Source: Shewanella mesophila (GTDB taxonomy: Bacteria > Pseudomonadota > Gammaproteobacteria > Enterobacterales > Shewanellaceae). From it: 64,000 nucleotides of DNA. This document shows, in pieces, positions 1 through 8,382 of the stretch. The stretch is from the NCBI RefSeq assembly GCF_019457515.1, contig NZ_CP080421.1, positions 1,488,001 through 1,552,000 on the forward strand, read 5' to 3'. The position numbers were made by a program, and so were the translations under genes. Under the pieces are notes generated by a model. The model did not search any database. It saw only the letters and a list, made by a program, of their open reading frames with translations, and was not told the DNA's origin. Numbering within the stretch: position 1 is the first letter of the stretch; each line of letters starts with the position of its first letter.

Positions 1-2
1 AG

Positions 3-203
3 TCATTTAATATTGCTCGGACGCCCGTGCCATTTAAATTTACTTTTGGCGCAGAAACTATCGACAAGTCAGTTAATTATGGGGTCGTTGCCATGATTCA
101 ATATCAAGGGAAAGTGATTTTCCAGACTTATGATAAGTTTCCGGTTATTAATAACGGCAAATACACCACAGAGGTGTTAATGAGACGGGCTACATCGCGT
201 TAA
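3..203 (+). CDS. YbaY-family lipoprotein, C-terminal fragment (5' end outside window)
   Basis: An open frame runs in from the left edge and stops with TAA at 201-203, giving about 66 residues. The segments PVPFKFTF, VVAMIQYQGKVIFQTYDKFPV and a final VLMRRA follow the C-terminal half of the YbaY/YscW-like lipoprotein fold: an edge PxPFxF strand, then Y-A-x-x-A-x-I-x-x-x-G-x-L-x-F, then a terminal V-x-L strand. The family are small periplasm-facing lipoproteins of unknown function. A complete relative lies at 2547-2948. A terminator hairpin follows at 264-286. The lipobox and signal peptide are outside the window, so the family call rests on the tail only. Confidence 0.6.
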   Translation, partial: SFNIARTPVPFKFTFGAETIDKSVNYGVVAMIQYQGKVIFQTYDKFPVINNGKYTTEVLMRRATSR

Positions 204-263
204 CTAAGTCCTAGTGGGTCAATCCTAGTAGAGTAAGCAGTCGTTTAGTCGATCATTCACAAT

Positions 264-286
264 AAGGAGCTTAGGCTCCTTTTTTG
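264..286 (+). terminator. Rho-independent terminator
   Basis: Stem AAGGAGC/GCTCCTT with a 4-nt loop, followed by a T run. It ends the gene that stops at 203. Confidence 0.8.
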
Positions 287-672
287 TTGTCACTCTAAAA
301 CCACCGCCTATGGAGATGGGGAGCATCAATTAGGCTTTGGTGAAATAAAATCAATGAAAGTTATGCAGTAGGTTATGTTCAATGGCCTACATAACATGGC
401 TTTTTGCTAAAGCAGGGTAGGAAAGCTCCCTTCTAGGGATTGATATTCCAGCTACTAGTTTCAGAAGGTGGATGCTCTACAATGATACTTGGATTTTTAC
501 CATGATTTTTTGAATTCTTTGCCTTTTCTGTTTCCGTTTTTGCCATTTCCCGCTTTGACTCCAATTTTCTCTTTGATTTCACCATTACTTGAGCATTATT
601 TAGCGCTATTTGGCACCCGCTTTGTGATTGCCACCGATAACGGACGCGTGGGACGGCGTAGGTGAACTCGAG
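287..672. other. Intergenic stretch without a recognisable gene
   Basis: About 390 bases between the terminator and the ompW regulatory region. A short open stretch ends at a TGA near 664 (it would read ...LALFGTRFVIATDNGR...) but has no start with a ribosome binding site and no family I recognise. It may be a decayed coding remnant. Confidence 0.3.
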
Positions 673-686
673 GTGATCTTTATCAC
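673..686. promoter_or_regulatory. FNR/CRP-type inverted repeat upstream of ompW
   Basis: GTGATCTTTATCAC is a perfect GTGAT-N4-ATCAC inverted repeat. It differs from the FNR consensus TTGAT-N4-ATCAA only at the outer base of each arm, and it lies about 200 bp before ompW. Confidence 0.45.
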
Positions 687-724
687 TAAATTCAAAGGTG
701 CATTATCAATATTTGTTCGTTTTA

Positions 725-740
725 TGTGATCCGTGTCAGT
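725..740. promoter_or_regulatory. CRP-like site upstream of ompW
   Basis: TGTGATCCGTGTCAGT has a perfect left half (TGTGA), a 6-nt spacer and a right half TCAGT that matches TCACA at its first three bases. It is a plausible CRP site, weaker than the FNR box at 776. Confidence 0.4.
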
Positions 741-775
741 TATAGTTACGACTAATTAGGTAGAAGGCGTGGTTA

Positions 776-789
776 TTGATATGGATCAA
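776..789. promoter_or_regulatory. FNR (EtrA) box upstream of ompW
   Basis: TTGATATGGATCAA is an exact match to the FNR consensus TTGAT-N4-ATCAA, about 105 bp before the ompW start. OmpW genes are known to respond to oxygen through FNR in enterobacteria, so anaerobic control here is a reasonable inference. Confidence 0.65.
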
Positions 790-882
790 TATGTAGCTAA
801 TTTGCTTCTGGCAGGATACACGCAAATGTAAGGATTTTGATAATAAAAACGACATATGCTGTTGTATTAATGGAGTAGTATG

Positions 883-1542
883 ATGAAAAAAAATATCGTA
901 TCAGGTCTAATCGCTGTAACTCTTCTCTCTACTGGTTTCGCCACTTCTGTTTCTGCACATCAAGCCGGTGATTTTATCGTTCGTGCTGGTGCCGCTATGG
1001 TCGCACCGAATGAATCTAGCCAAGATGTGGCTGGACTTGGTGAGTTTAAAGTAGATGATAACACTCAGTTAGGCCTGAATTTGGGTTATATGTTGACCGA
1101 TAACTGGGGAATTGAATTATTAGCGGCGACACCATTTAGTCATGATGTTTCTTTAAATTTAGGTGACGGCAACGGATATACTAAGATTGCCGAAACTAAG
1201 CATCTTCCACCAACCTTAGTCGCGCAGTATTACTTCGGTTCGGCGGACTCTAAGTTACGTCCTTATATTGGTGCTGGCGTTAACTTCACTAACTTCTTTG
1301 ATAATGAGTTTACCAATGACCTTAATGGTGCATTGACAGATCTAAGTTTAAGTAACTCATGGGGTTTAGCGGCTCAAGTGGGTCTTGATTATCAGATCAA
1401 TAAAAACTGGCTCGTGAACGCGTCGGTTTGGTATGCGCAAATTAGCACAGATGTTAAATTCAATTTAGGCGATGCACCCGTGAAAATTGAAACCGATATC
1501 GATCCATGGGTATATATGGTGAGTGTTGGTTATACCTTCTAA
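883..1542 (+). CDS. ompW: OmpW-family outer membrane protein
   Basis: Small 8-stranded outer-membrane beta-barrel of the OmpW family, which forms a narrow hydrophobic channel. The N-terminus is a Sec signal peptide (MKKN, hydrophobic stretch, SVSAHQ cleavage region near residue 25). The mature part opens with GDFIVRAGAAMVAPNE, the family's hallmark first strand, and ends in VSVGYTF with the C-terminal aromatic residue expected for BAM-dependent insertion. Length (about 220 aa) is typical. ATG also occurs at 880; the GGAG at 872-875 is better spaced for 883. The gene stands alone, preceded by an exact FNR box and CRP/FNR-like sites, which suggests induction under oxygen limitation, and followed by a strong terminator. 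Confidence 0.9.
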   Translation: MKKNIVSGLIAVTLLSTGFATSVSAHQAGDFIVRAGAAMVAPNESSQDVAGLGEFKVDDNTQLGLNLGYMLTDNWGIELLAATPFSHDVSLNLGDGNGYTKIAETKHLPPTLVAQYYFGSADSKLRPYIGAGVNFTNFFDNEFTNDLNGALTDLSLSNSWGLAAQVGLDYQINKNWLVNASVWYAQISTDVKFNLGDAPVKIETDIDPWVYMVSVGYTF

Positions 1543-1587
1543 TAATGTCTAAATGTATTATTTAAGAAACGCGACAGTTTAACAGAT

Positions 1588-1615
1588 AAAAAAGGAGCCC
1601 TTAGGCTCCTTTTTT
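1588..1615 (+). terminator. Rho-independent terminator after ompW
   Basis: AAAAAGGAGCC / GGCTCCTTTTT with a CTTA loop and T run. With A-rich and T-rich flanks it can work in both directions and would also serve the convergent SDR gene. Confidence 0.85.
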
Positions 1616-1657
1616 GTTATTTGGGCTATTGTATTTATCCCCTTGCTTGCCTATTGC

Positions 1658-2428
1658 CTATTTCGACTTTTGCGCCGCTTTCTCTGCTAGGCGCTGCTCT
1701 TTAGTGCGCCAATGGCGGGTATTATAGATAAACTCTGGTAACAGTTTGGTTAGCCAGGCCACCAATCGCCAGCGTTTGGTGATATAAGCTTTGCGCTTAG
1801 CGGACTTCATTGCCTTAATCACTTGCTTTGCAACTTCATCTGGCGGGGATAACCATAGTCGACTCCCCTGCATTGCCGCTTTATCTAGTAGGCCCATCTG
1901 AAGATCTGTGATGGTGATGGGAAGCTTAAGACGCTGAGCATGCATGCTCAGCCCTTCCAAATAGTTAGTCGCGTAAGCTTTAGAAGCGTGATATGCCACG
2001 CTAGGTCCACCACGTAATCCCGCTATTGAATTAACAGCTGCTAGCTGTCCATAACCCTGTTCGGTAAATAGCCTAAACGCCGTATTGCATATGGCACTAA
2101 AGCCCTGCACATTGACGGTAATAATATCTTCTTCAGGCTGCCATGGTAGGCTGGCATCATAGCTATTTAGTCCTGTGTTCACTATGACTAAGTGGGCGCC
2201 ATTTAAGTCCTGCCAGAGGGATTCTAAGGTGGAAATAATGGCTTGTGGCTGCTCTACTTTTAATGCATGCACAGTCGCTTTGCTTGGCAGTGATTGAGCA
2301 AATTCCCTCAGTGAATCAGGGTCTTGGGCAAGGAGTGAAAGTTCTACACCTTGCGCTGAGAGTTGCTTAGCTATTTCGCGGCTTAACAGTGAGCTCGCGC
2401 CCACAATTATGGCAGTTGCTTGAGTCAT
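1658..2428 (-). CDS. Short-chain dehydrogenase/reductase (SDR)
   Basis: Classical SDR of about 256 residues. Visible motifs are a Rossmann dinucleotide segment IIVGASSLLSREIA near the N-terminus (a GASSxxSRE variant of TGxxxGxG), NTG in place of NNAG around residue 85, the catalytic serine in VNSIAG, and the active-site YHASK. The C-terminal 40 residues are basic (KRWRLVAWLTKLLP...TKEQRLAEKAAQKSK), a tail seen in DltE/YqjQ-like SDRs that sit near membranes. I start it at the ATG of MTQATAI because the upstream in-frame codons begin only with TTG; no clear Shine-Dalgarno is visible for either. Substrate unknown. It is divergent from the lipoprotein gene at 2547. Confidence 0.8.
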   Translation of the reverse strand: MTQATAIIVGASSLLSREIAKQLSAQGVELSLLAQDPDSLREFAQSLPSKATVHALKVEQPQAIISTLESLWQDLNGAHLVIVNTGLNSYDASLPWQPEEDIITVNVQGFSAICNTAFRLFTEQGYGQLAAVNSIAGLRGGPSVAYHASKAYATNYLEGLSMHAQRLKLPITITDLQMGLLDKAAMQGSRLWLSPPDEVAKQVIKAMKSAKRKAYITKRWRLVAWLTKLLPEFIYNTRHWRTKEQRLAEKAAQKSK

Positions 2429-2546
2429 GAGGGTATTCGACAACAAATGGTTGGCCTATGATATGAACTTAACGCGTTGAGAACAAGATTTATAACGTAG
2501 ACATATGGACATCTAGAAGTCTTTATGTATGATGAGGAGTAAGAGT

Positions 2547-2948
2547 ATGAATAATTGGTTAAAGTCGGTTTTATCTGTCGGGGCAATGGTTGCGACATTG
2601 AGTGGATGTGCGACTCCAAATGCGGGTGTCGAGATCCAGGGGGAAATTTGGTTTAAAGAGCGTATTGCCCTTCCAAGTGATGCGGTATTAACGGTTCAAG
2701 TTAAAGATGTCTCTTTGATGGACGCACCAGCGGTGGTTATTGCAGAGCTGGAGCGAAGCGATGTGACAACACCTGCACCGTTTCAATTTATGATCCCGGC
2801 AGATCAGTTTGAGCAAGGCCACACCTATGCAATCGGTGCCAAGATTAGTCTAGGTGATAAACTGATGTTTATTAATACTCAGTCATATCCCATCGACGTT
2901 GGCTCGCAAGCGCCTATGTCGATACTAGTGCAGAAAGTTGGCCGTTAG
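2547..2948 (+). CDS. YbaY-family lipoprotein
   Basis: A 133-residue lipoprotein: signal MNNWLKSVLSVGAMVATLSGC with the lipobox LSGC (Cys about 21), then one domain with the pattern GEIWFKERIALPSDAVLTVQ, VSLMDAPAVVIAE and FQFMIPADQFEQGHTYAIGAKI, which is the YbaY/YscW-like beta-sandwich. Family function is unknown; some relatives assist secretin or type III apparatus assembly. The start at 2547 is chosen because GAGGAG lies 7 nt upstream; two ATGs further up (2529, 2532) lack a binding site. A second family member ends at 203, so the locus has two such genes about 2.3 kb apart. Confidence 0.8.
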   Translation: MNNWLKSVLSVGAMVATLSGCATPNAGVEIQGEIWFKERIALPSDAVLTVQVKDVSLMDAPAVVIAELERSDVTTPAPFQFMIPADQFEQGHTYAIGAKISLGDKLMFINTQSYPIDVGSQAPMSILVQKVGR

Positions 2949-2993
2949 TGATAAGTTATGTTGTCCCTTATCGCGCCGACTTCATGGTCATAG

Positions 2994-3010
2994 CATACGC
3001 GTGGCGTATG
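2994..3010. promoter_or_regulatory. 17-bp inverted repeat just upstream of metA
   Basis: CATACGC-GTG-GCGTATG is a perfect 7-bp inverted repeat with a 3-nt centre, ending 26 nt before the metA start. It could be an operator or a leader hairpin. It does not resemble the MetJ box (AGACGTCT). Confidence 0.45.
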
Positions 3011-3036
3011 TTTAACAAGAGTATAAGAGGCGCGGT

Positions 3037-3990
3037 ATGCCGGTAAAAATTCCTGATAATCTGCCTGCGGCAGAGATCCTAGAGTCCGAGAATATTTTCG
3101 TCATGTCTGAAACTCGGGCGGCGAATCAAGATATCAGGCCGATGAAGGTGTTGATCCTCAATCTTATGCCCAATAAGATCGAGACGGAGACCCAGTTACT
3201 GCGATTACTGGGTAATACACCACTTCAAGTCGATGTCGATCTGTTGCGAATTCATGACAAAGAGTCGAAACATACTTCTATCGATCACATGAATAATTTT
3301 TATCGTGATTTCGAAGATGTACGACATAAAAATTATGATGGCTTAATTATTACAGGGGCTCCACTCGGGCAAGTGGAGTTTGAAGATGTGATCTACTGGG
3401 ACCACATTCGTGAGATCATCGATTGGTCTCAAGAGCATGTGACATCGGTACTGTTTCTTTGTTGGGCGGCGCACGCCGCCTTATACCACCTGTACGGTTT
3501 GCACAGAAAGCTACTGCAAAAAAAACGCTCAGGAGTGTTTAATCATCAACGTAGTAAACACTATTTTCCTTTGCTTCGTGGCTTCGATGAGGAGTTTTTT
3601 GCACCACACTCGCGTTTTGCTGAGATGGATGTCAGTGAGTTAAAAGCGCACCCAGAGCTGCAAGTATTAACTGAATCAGAAGAGGCCGGGGCTTACATGG
3701 TGCTGAGTCGCAGCAACCGAAACCTGTTTGTTATGGGCCATCCAGAATATCAAAAGTCGACCCTAAAAGATGAATATCAACGGGATCTCGGTGAGGGACT
3801 CAATCCTGACGTGCCACTTAACTATTTTCGTCATGATGACCCTAACCAAGAGCCTGTTGCCCGCTGGCACAGCCATGGGAGTTTATTGGTTAGTAATTGG
3901 CTCAACTATTATGTTTATCAGTTAACGCCTTATGACCTTGATGACATGAGCGCTATGACCCCTTGGGAAAGTGATGGGGTAGTTAAATGA
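3037..3990 (+). CDS. metA: Homoserine O-acyltransferase (succinyltransferase) MetA
   Basis: Transfers succinate (or acetate) from acyl-CoA to homoserine, the first committed step of methionine synthesis, in the cytoplasm. The protein begins [11 protein letters not shown] as in most MetA proteins and has 317 residues against about 309 in E. coli. The nucleophile Cys lies in [13 protein letters not shown] (about C142), and GHPEY supplies the His and Glu of the class I amidotransferase-like triad. Which acyl group is used cannot be read safely from sequence without an alignment of the residue near position 111. The next gene overlaps by 4 bases (ATGA), implying cotranscription with the GNAT gene. 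A perfect 17-bp inverted repeat sits just upstream. Confidence 0.95.
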   Translation: MPVKIPDNLPAAEILESENIFVMSETRAANQDIRPMKVLILNLMPNKIETETQLLRLLGNTPLQVDVDLLRIHDKESKHTSIDHMNNFYRDFEDVRHKNYDGLIITGAPLGQVEFEDVIYWDHIREIIDWSQEHVTSVLFLCWAAHAALYHLYGLHRKLLQKKRSGVFNHQRSKHYFPLLRGFDEEFFAPHSRFAEMDVSELKAHPELQVLTESEEAGAYMVLSRSNRNLFVMGHPEYQKSTLKDEYQRDLGEGLNPDVPLNYFRHDDPNQEPVARWHSHGSLLVSNWLNYYVYQLTPYDLDDMSAMTPWESDGVVK

Positions 3991-4520
3991 GCGAATTGTC
4001 AAATACCACCTTGATAGATACACCAAGATTGCAGATGCGTGAATTTACCCTCGATGATGCTGACGCGGTACTGGCCTTTTCGATTCATCCTGAGGTGGTA
4101 CGATACACAGGTGATGCAGGCAAGGTTAACTCGCTTGAAGATGCCAAACGGGTTATCAAAGATTATTGGTTGGCCGGGTATCGCGAGCATGGTTTCGCGC
4201 GATATGCGCTGATCTGCAAGCAAGATAATCAATTGATCGGGTTTTGTGGCATAAAATATGAACCCTATCTCAATCGTGGCGCCGGGGGGATCGATATTGG
4301 TTATCGGATGTTACCCGACTATTGGGGGCAAGGATTGGCCACTGAAGCGGTAAAGGCTTGCTTGGACTATGCGCACAGCACCTTAGGGGTCGAGAAGGTT
4401 TACGCAGAAGTGATGGTTGAAAACAGCGCCTCAAGTAAGGTGTTGCTCAAGGCGGGTATGCGGCATATTGATAGCTACCAAGATGACGGTTATCAACTGC
4501 ATCTTTATGAGACCTGCTAG
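3987..4520 (+). CDS. GNAT acetyltransferase, RimJ/RimL type
   Basis: A 177-residue N-acetyltransferase of the Acetyltransf_3 (RimJ/RimL-like) group. It opens with [17 protein letters not shown], the signature first strand, and has the acetyl-CoA loop region [19 protein letters not shown] (Q/R-x-x-G-x-A/G type) and late [17 protein letters not shown]. Substrate unknown; relatives acetylate ribosomal proteins, amino acids or antibiotics. The start codon overlaps the metA stop (ATGA), so it is translationally coupled to metA; the link to methionine metabolism is only positional. Confidence 0.85.
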   Translation: MSELSNTTLIDTPRLQMREFTLDDADAVLAFSIHPEVVRYTGDAGKVNSLEDAKRVIKDYWLAGYREHGFARYALICKQDNQLIGFCGIKYEPYLNRGAGGIDIGYRMLPDYWGQGLATEAVKACLDYAHSTLGVEKVYAEVMVENSASSKVLLKAGMRHIDSYQDDGYQLHLYETC

Positions 4521-4698
4521 CCGCCACGTTTTAAGTAAATCGTATCTCGCTTGAGAAACCACCTCCAACAGGCTATTTTATCTAGACTTATCAGGTTCTA
4601 TAGGCCTTTTTTCTTCTCTAGAACCGTCGCGACGTTTCATACTTCTCCCATTAACCAATCATTTGACTAATGGTAGAAGTATTAGGTAAAGGACTGCT

Positions 4699-5319
4699 AT
4701 GTCTGAGATTAAAAAGCGTATTTTGTTATTGCTGGCTCACCCCTCTCAGCATCGCTCTGAAGTTAATATTCCGCTATTTGAAGCCGCAAAATCGATTGAA
4801 GGTGTCACCGCTGTCGATCTTTATGGTGAATATCCAAGGTTTGATATCAACATTGAGCGTGAACAGCAGCGATTGATCGATCACGACATTGTTATTTTTC
4901 AATTTCCTCTCTATTGGTATTCCACTCCAGCAATTTTAAAAGAGTGGCAAGATTTAGTGCTTGAGTATGGGTTTGCTTATGGTGCCGATGGTGTCGCGCT
5001 CAAAAATAAGTTGTTTCTATGTGCACTTAGTGCTGGTGGTAAAGAGGATGCTTATAAGAGTCAAGGATATAACCATTTTACGATTAGGCAGTTACTCGCG
5101 CCGCTAGAGCAGACTGCAAGTCTAACAGGGATGCGTTATCTACCGCCGTTAGCCTTATTTGGCGCAAGAACGGCGATAGAAGACAATCGAATGTCATTCT
5201 ATATCAATAACTGGCAACGATTGCTTAAAGCGTTAGTCGAAGATCGTCTCGATCTGCGTAAAGCCGCTAAACTCGATAAATTGAACGATCAGTTAGATAG
5301 CATCATCAGAGGAGAATAG
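4699..5319 (+). CDS. Kef ancillary NAD(P)H oxidoreductase (KefF/KefG-like)
   Basis: Flavodoxin-fold quinone-reductase-like subunit of 206 residues. In E. coli, KefF and KefG bind and activate the KefC and KefB K+ efflux systems during electrophile stress. The N-terminal RILLLLAHPSQHRSEVN is the flavin phosphate-binding strand-loop; FQFPLYWYSTPAILKEWQDLVL and the G-rich SAGGKEDAY are family signatures. The SD AAAGGA lies 6-10 nt before the start. The antiporter gene follows after 2 bases, so the pair forms a two-gene operon and the assignment is well supported by context. KefF versus KefG cannot be separated reliably here; the sequence is closer to the KefG style. Confidence 0.85.
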   Translation: MSEIKKRILLLLAHPSQHRSEVNIPLFEAAKSIEGVTAVDLYGEYPRFDINIEREQQRLIDHDIVIFQFPLYWYSTPAILKEWQDLVLEYGFAYGADGVALKNKLFLCALSAGGKEDAYKSQGYNHFTIRQLLAPLEQTASLTGMRYLPPLALFGARTAIEDNRMSFYINNWQRLLKALVEDRLDLRKAAKLDKLNDQLDSIIRGE

Positions 5320-5321
5320 CG

Positions 5322-7289
5322 ATGACAGGGTACTTTCTACAAGCCTTCATCTACTTGGTTGCTGCGGTTATCGCGGTCCCTCTGGCTAAGCGTTTTGGGC
5401 TCGGCTCGGTGCTAGGATATTTGATTGCTGGTGTCGTCATTGGGCCAGTTATTGGGTTGGTCGGCGAAGAGACCAGTGTTATTCAACACTTTGCCGAATT
5501 TGGTGTCGTGATGATGCTGTTTGTGGTGGGTTTAGAGCTAGAGCCTAAGATGTTATGGGGCATGCGTCATCGACTAATGGGCTTAGGTGGACTGCAAGTT
5601 GTGTTAACCGCAGTCGCTGTAATGGCTGTCGCTATCTGGCTTGAGTTTCAATGGAGTATCGCATTAACCGTCGGACTGGTTTTCGCGTTGTCATCGACGG
5701 CAATAGTATTACAAACCTTTAATGAGAAAGGGCTTGGTAAAACGGAAGGGGGACGCAATGCGTTCTCTGTGTTGCTGTTTCAGGACATCGCCGTGATCCC
5801 TATGCTTGCCTTTATTCCTTTACTCGCTTTACCTGATTTAGTCGATAAGGCGCAGCTTGTCGCGACCAGCGCAGCACAACAGCATGATGAAATAAGTTTA
5901 GTGGCGGGCTTACCCTCATGGGCATATGCCATGGTCATCACCGCTGCCATTACTGGATTGGTGGTGGGTGGACATTACCTTAGTCGTCCACTGTTTCGGT
6001 TTGTGGCGAGTTCTGGTCTTAGGGAAATTTTTACAGCTACCGCGTTAATGTTAGTCATAGGTATTGCCGCATTAATGAGTTTGGTGGGTTTATCGCCGGC
6101 ATTAGGCACTTTTCTAGCGGGAGTCATCCTAGCTAACAGCGAGTTTCGTCATGAGCTTGAATCGAATATCGATCCCTTTAAAGGTTTATTGTTAGGGCTG
6201 TTTTTTATCACCGTGGGAGCGGGTATTGATTTTGCGATTTTGTGGCAACAATTAGGGATTATTCTTCTGCTGACTCTAGGCTTAATGCTGCTTAAAGCCT
6301 TAGTGCTATTGATACTCAGTGTAGTGTTTAAGATCCGCAAAAGCGATCGCTGGCTATTTGCGCTCAGCCTCGCGCAAGCTGGAGAGTTTGGCTTTGTTCT
6401 ACTGAGTTTCTCGGTACAAAATCATGTGTTGCCGACAGAAATGGTGCAGACTTTATCATTGGTGGTGGCAATCAGTATGTTCTTAACTCCTGGTTTATTT
6501 ATTGCCTTTGAAAAGCTGATCGAGCCACGTTATCGAGTTGCCAAAAGTGAGCGCAAGGCCGATGATATCGATGAGCTGGGCACGGTTATCATTGCAGGTA
6601 TGGGACGTTTTGGTCAGGTGGTCAATCGTTTGTTAACCGCAAATGGCGTAAAAACGGTGGTGCTGGATCATGATATTAGCCAGATCGATGTATTACGTAA
6701 GATAAACATCAAGAGTTATTTTGGTGATGCTAGTCGTGCCGATCTGCTGCATACCGCAGGTATCGAAGAGGCGTCCTTGTTGGTGGTCTCTATGGATAAT
6801 CCTGACAGTGCCACCGAAGTGGTCAAGTACGTTAAGAAGACCTATCCACAGGTCAAAGTGTTAGCGCGGGCATTCGACCGCGGCCACGCTTATATGCTAC
6901 GTAGTGCCGGGGCGGATTATATTCAAAAAGAGACGTTATTATCGGCGTTAGAATTAGGTGCCGATGCGATGAGATGCTTAGGCTTTCATCCATTTCATGT
7001 TGAGCAGCAGAAAAATATATTCAGACGAGTAGAGAAGCGCAGCTCTGATGTTCTTTATCAGGCATGGTGTGATGACAGCTCTGGTGAGCGATTCGATAAT
7101 AATTACCGTAAATTATTTATTGAGCTCGAAGAGACAATTAAACAAGAGATGGTAAAAGATCGAAGCGATAAACATGCTACCAGTGAGCGTGGTTGGACGC
7201 CGCCACCGAAAGGCTATGATGAGATACTTGAGGGCGAGGAGCCTATCGATAGTATCCCAACGATTGCAGATGGCAGAATTACGCCCTAG
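5322..7289 (+). CDS. Glutathione-regulated potassium-efflux system KefB/KefC-type antiporter
   Basis: Inner-membrane K+/H+ antiporter of the CPA2 family, 655 residues. The first about 400 residues hold some 12 hydrophobic segments, beginning FLQAFIYLVAAVIAVPLAKRFGLGSVLGYLIAGV; GLVFALSSTAIVLQ is the CPA2 core. From about residue 420 comes a soluble RCK/TrkA-N domain with the Rossmann loop IIAGMGRFGQVVNRLL, ending in VLDHD. In Kef proteins this domain binds NADH and glutathione (adducts) and gates the channel. The family length is 600-620 aa; the acidic extra tail here is EILEGEEPIDSIP. It lies 2 nt behind its ancillary subunit, with GAGGAGAA as ribosome binding site. Protects against electrophiles by acidifying the cytoplasm. 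Confidence 0.9.
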   Translation: MTGYFLQAFIYLVAAVIAVPLAKRFGLGSVLGYLIAGVVIGPVIGLVGEETSVIQHFAEFGVVMMLFVVGLELEPKMLWGMRHRLMGLGGLQVVLTAVAVMAVAIWLEFQWSIALTVGLVFALSSTAIVLQTFNEKGLGKTEGGRNAFSVLLFQDIAVIPMLAFIPLLALPDLVDKAQLVATSAAQQHDEISLVAGLPSWAYAMVITAAITGLVVGGHYLSRPLFRFVASSGLREIFTATALMLVIGIAALMSLVGLSPALGTFLAGVILANSEFRHELESNIDPFKGLLLGLFFITVGAGIDFAILWQQLGIILLLTLGLMLLKALVLLILSVVFKIRKSDRWLFALSLAQAGEFGFVLLSFSVQNHVLPTEMVQTLSLVVAISMFLTPGLFIAFEKLIEPRYRVAKSERKADDIDELGTVIIAGMGRFGQVVNRLLTANGVKTVVLDHDISQIDVLRKINIKSYFGDASRADLLHTAGIEEASLLVVSMDNPDSATEVVKYVKKTYPQVKVLARAFDRGHAYMLRSAGADYIQKETLLSALELGADAMRCLGFHPFHVEQQKNIFRRVEKRSSDVLYQAWCDDSSGERFDNNYRKLFIELEETIKQEMVKDRSDKHATSERGWTPPPKGYDEILEGEEPIDSIPTIADGRITP

Positions 7290-7307
7290 TAAGTTCAAAC
7301 AGAAATT

Positions 7308-8153
7308 TTAGAGATCACTTAATTGAGGCTGCAGATGCTCTGGCAGGACAACATGCACTTTCTCTTGGCTCAAAGGGCAAGTGAAGTCTAAAAAACAGGC
7401 CGTCAGTTGCAGGTTTGGATCGCCTTCACCTGCACCACCATGTTGTCTGTCTCCGATAACAGGGTAGCCAATGCTAGCCATGTGAATTCGAATTTGGTGC
7501 TTACGACCCGTTTCTATTTTTACCTGTACTAATGAGCGATTGTTGTGGGCATCATATTCAATGAGGTGAGCATGAGAACATGCGCTTTTGCCATCGACAT
7601 CGGTTGTTATTGTTTGTGGTTCTAGTGGAAACTCCCCAGCAAGGATGACACGATATTGTTTATCAAGCTGACGATGTTCAAATTGTGCAGCAAGCGCCGC
7701 AGTGGTGGTTTTACTGTGTCCAATCATTACCAGTCCAGTGGCCGCTCTGTCGAGCCTATGGATGATAAATGCAGGGCGCTGCGGGGTGAGATGAGTTTCT
7801 ACAAAGCGATTGATCGTCGTGTGATCGCTCCACTTCGAGCCCTGACATAGCATGCCGTAGGGTTTATACCAGATGCTATAGTCGCCCTTATCTAGCAATA
7901 ATTGTGCGTCATCAACGGTTTGAGCAAGGACATCGGCATTGTAATAGAGGTGCAGTTGATCGCCAGCCTTTAAGGATTTTTTGGCACGCCTCAAGCGTTG
8001 AGTATATTTACCTCGGCTCAGCCATACCGCACCTTTTGCCATTGCTTGCTTGATTGTCTGTTTCGAATGCTGACTTTGGTTGGACAAAAGTGTGCAGGCA
8101 TCGCTATTGGGATCGGTAACGGTTATATGGCATTCATACTTGCTTTGACTCAT
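7308..8153 (-). CDS. RluA-family pseudouridine synthase
   Basis: RNA uridine isomerase of the RluA family, about 281 residues. The catalytic motif HRLDRAATGLVM (Asp near residue 133) and later GRKHQIRIHMASIGYPVIGD match RluA motifs II and III. The N-terminal 80 residues (IKQAMAKGAVWLSRG..., LKAGDQLHLYY) look like a degenerate S4-type RNA-binding domain. The target (rRNA or tRNA position) cannot be deduced. MSQSK at 8153 is preferred over the in-frame MFCTM at 8165, but neither has a clear Shine-Dalgarno, so the start is uncertain. Convergent with the Kef antiporter gene, 19 nt apart. Confidence 0.85.
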   Translation of the reverse strand: MSQSKYECHITVTDPNSDACTLLSNQSQHSKQTIKQAMAKGAVWLSRGKYTQRLRRAKKSLKAGDQLHLYYNADVLAQTVDDAQLLLDKGDYSIWYKPYGMLCQGSKWSDHTTINRFVETHLTPQRPAFIIHRLDRAATGLVMIGHSKTTTAALAAQFEHRQLDKQYRVILAGEFPLEPQTITTDVDGKSACSHAHLIEYDAHNNRSLVQVKIETGRKHQIRIHMASIGYPVIGDRQHGGAGEGDPNLQLTACFLDFTCPLSQEKVHVVLPEHLQPQLSDL

Positions 8154-8382
8154 GGTGCAGAACATCTATTTTGGCTGTTTGACGGCGCAAGTTTACACCA
8201 TTTTTATCCTATTGAGTGAACCGAATTCTCACTGAGTTTTATTTCAGGTATACGCTTACTAAGTGATTGATCACTGCTATACTCATTCTAGTTTCTGGGG
8301 GTGTGGTGCGTGTTTACAAAGGGTAACTAAGGAAAGTAACAGAGCCTGTAATCTCTGGGCCTGTCATCTCAGGGAGAGAAGT

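Noticed and set aside
287-672. A short open stretch ending at about 664 as a gene
   Set aside because: No start codon with a binding site and no recognised family; at most a remnant.
2425-2619. A minus-strand open frame of 64 codons
   Set aside because: It overlaps the divergent promoter and the start of the lipoprotein gene, and its sequence is low in complexity with no family.
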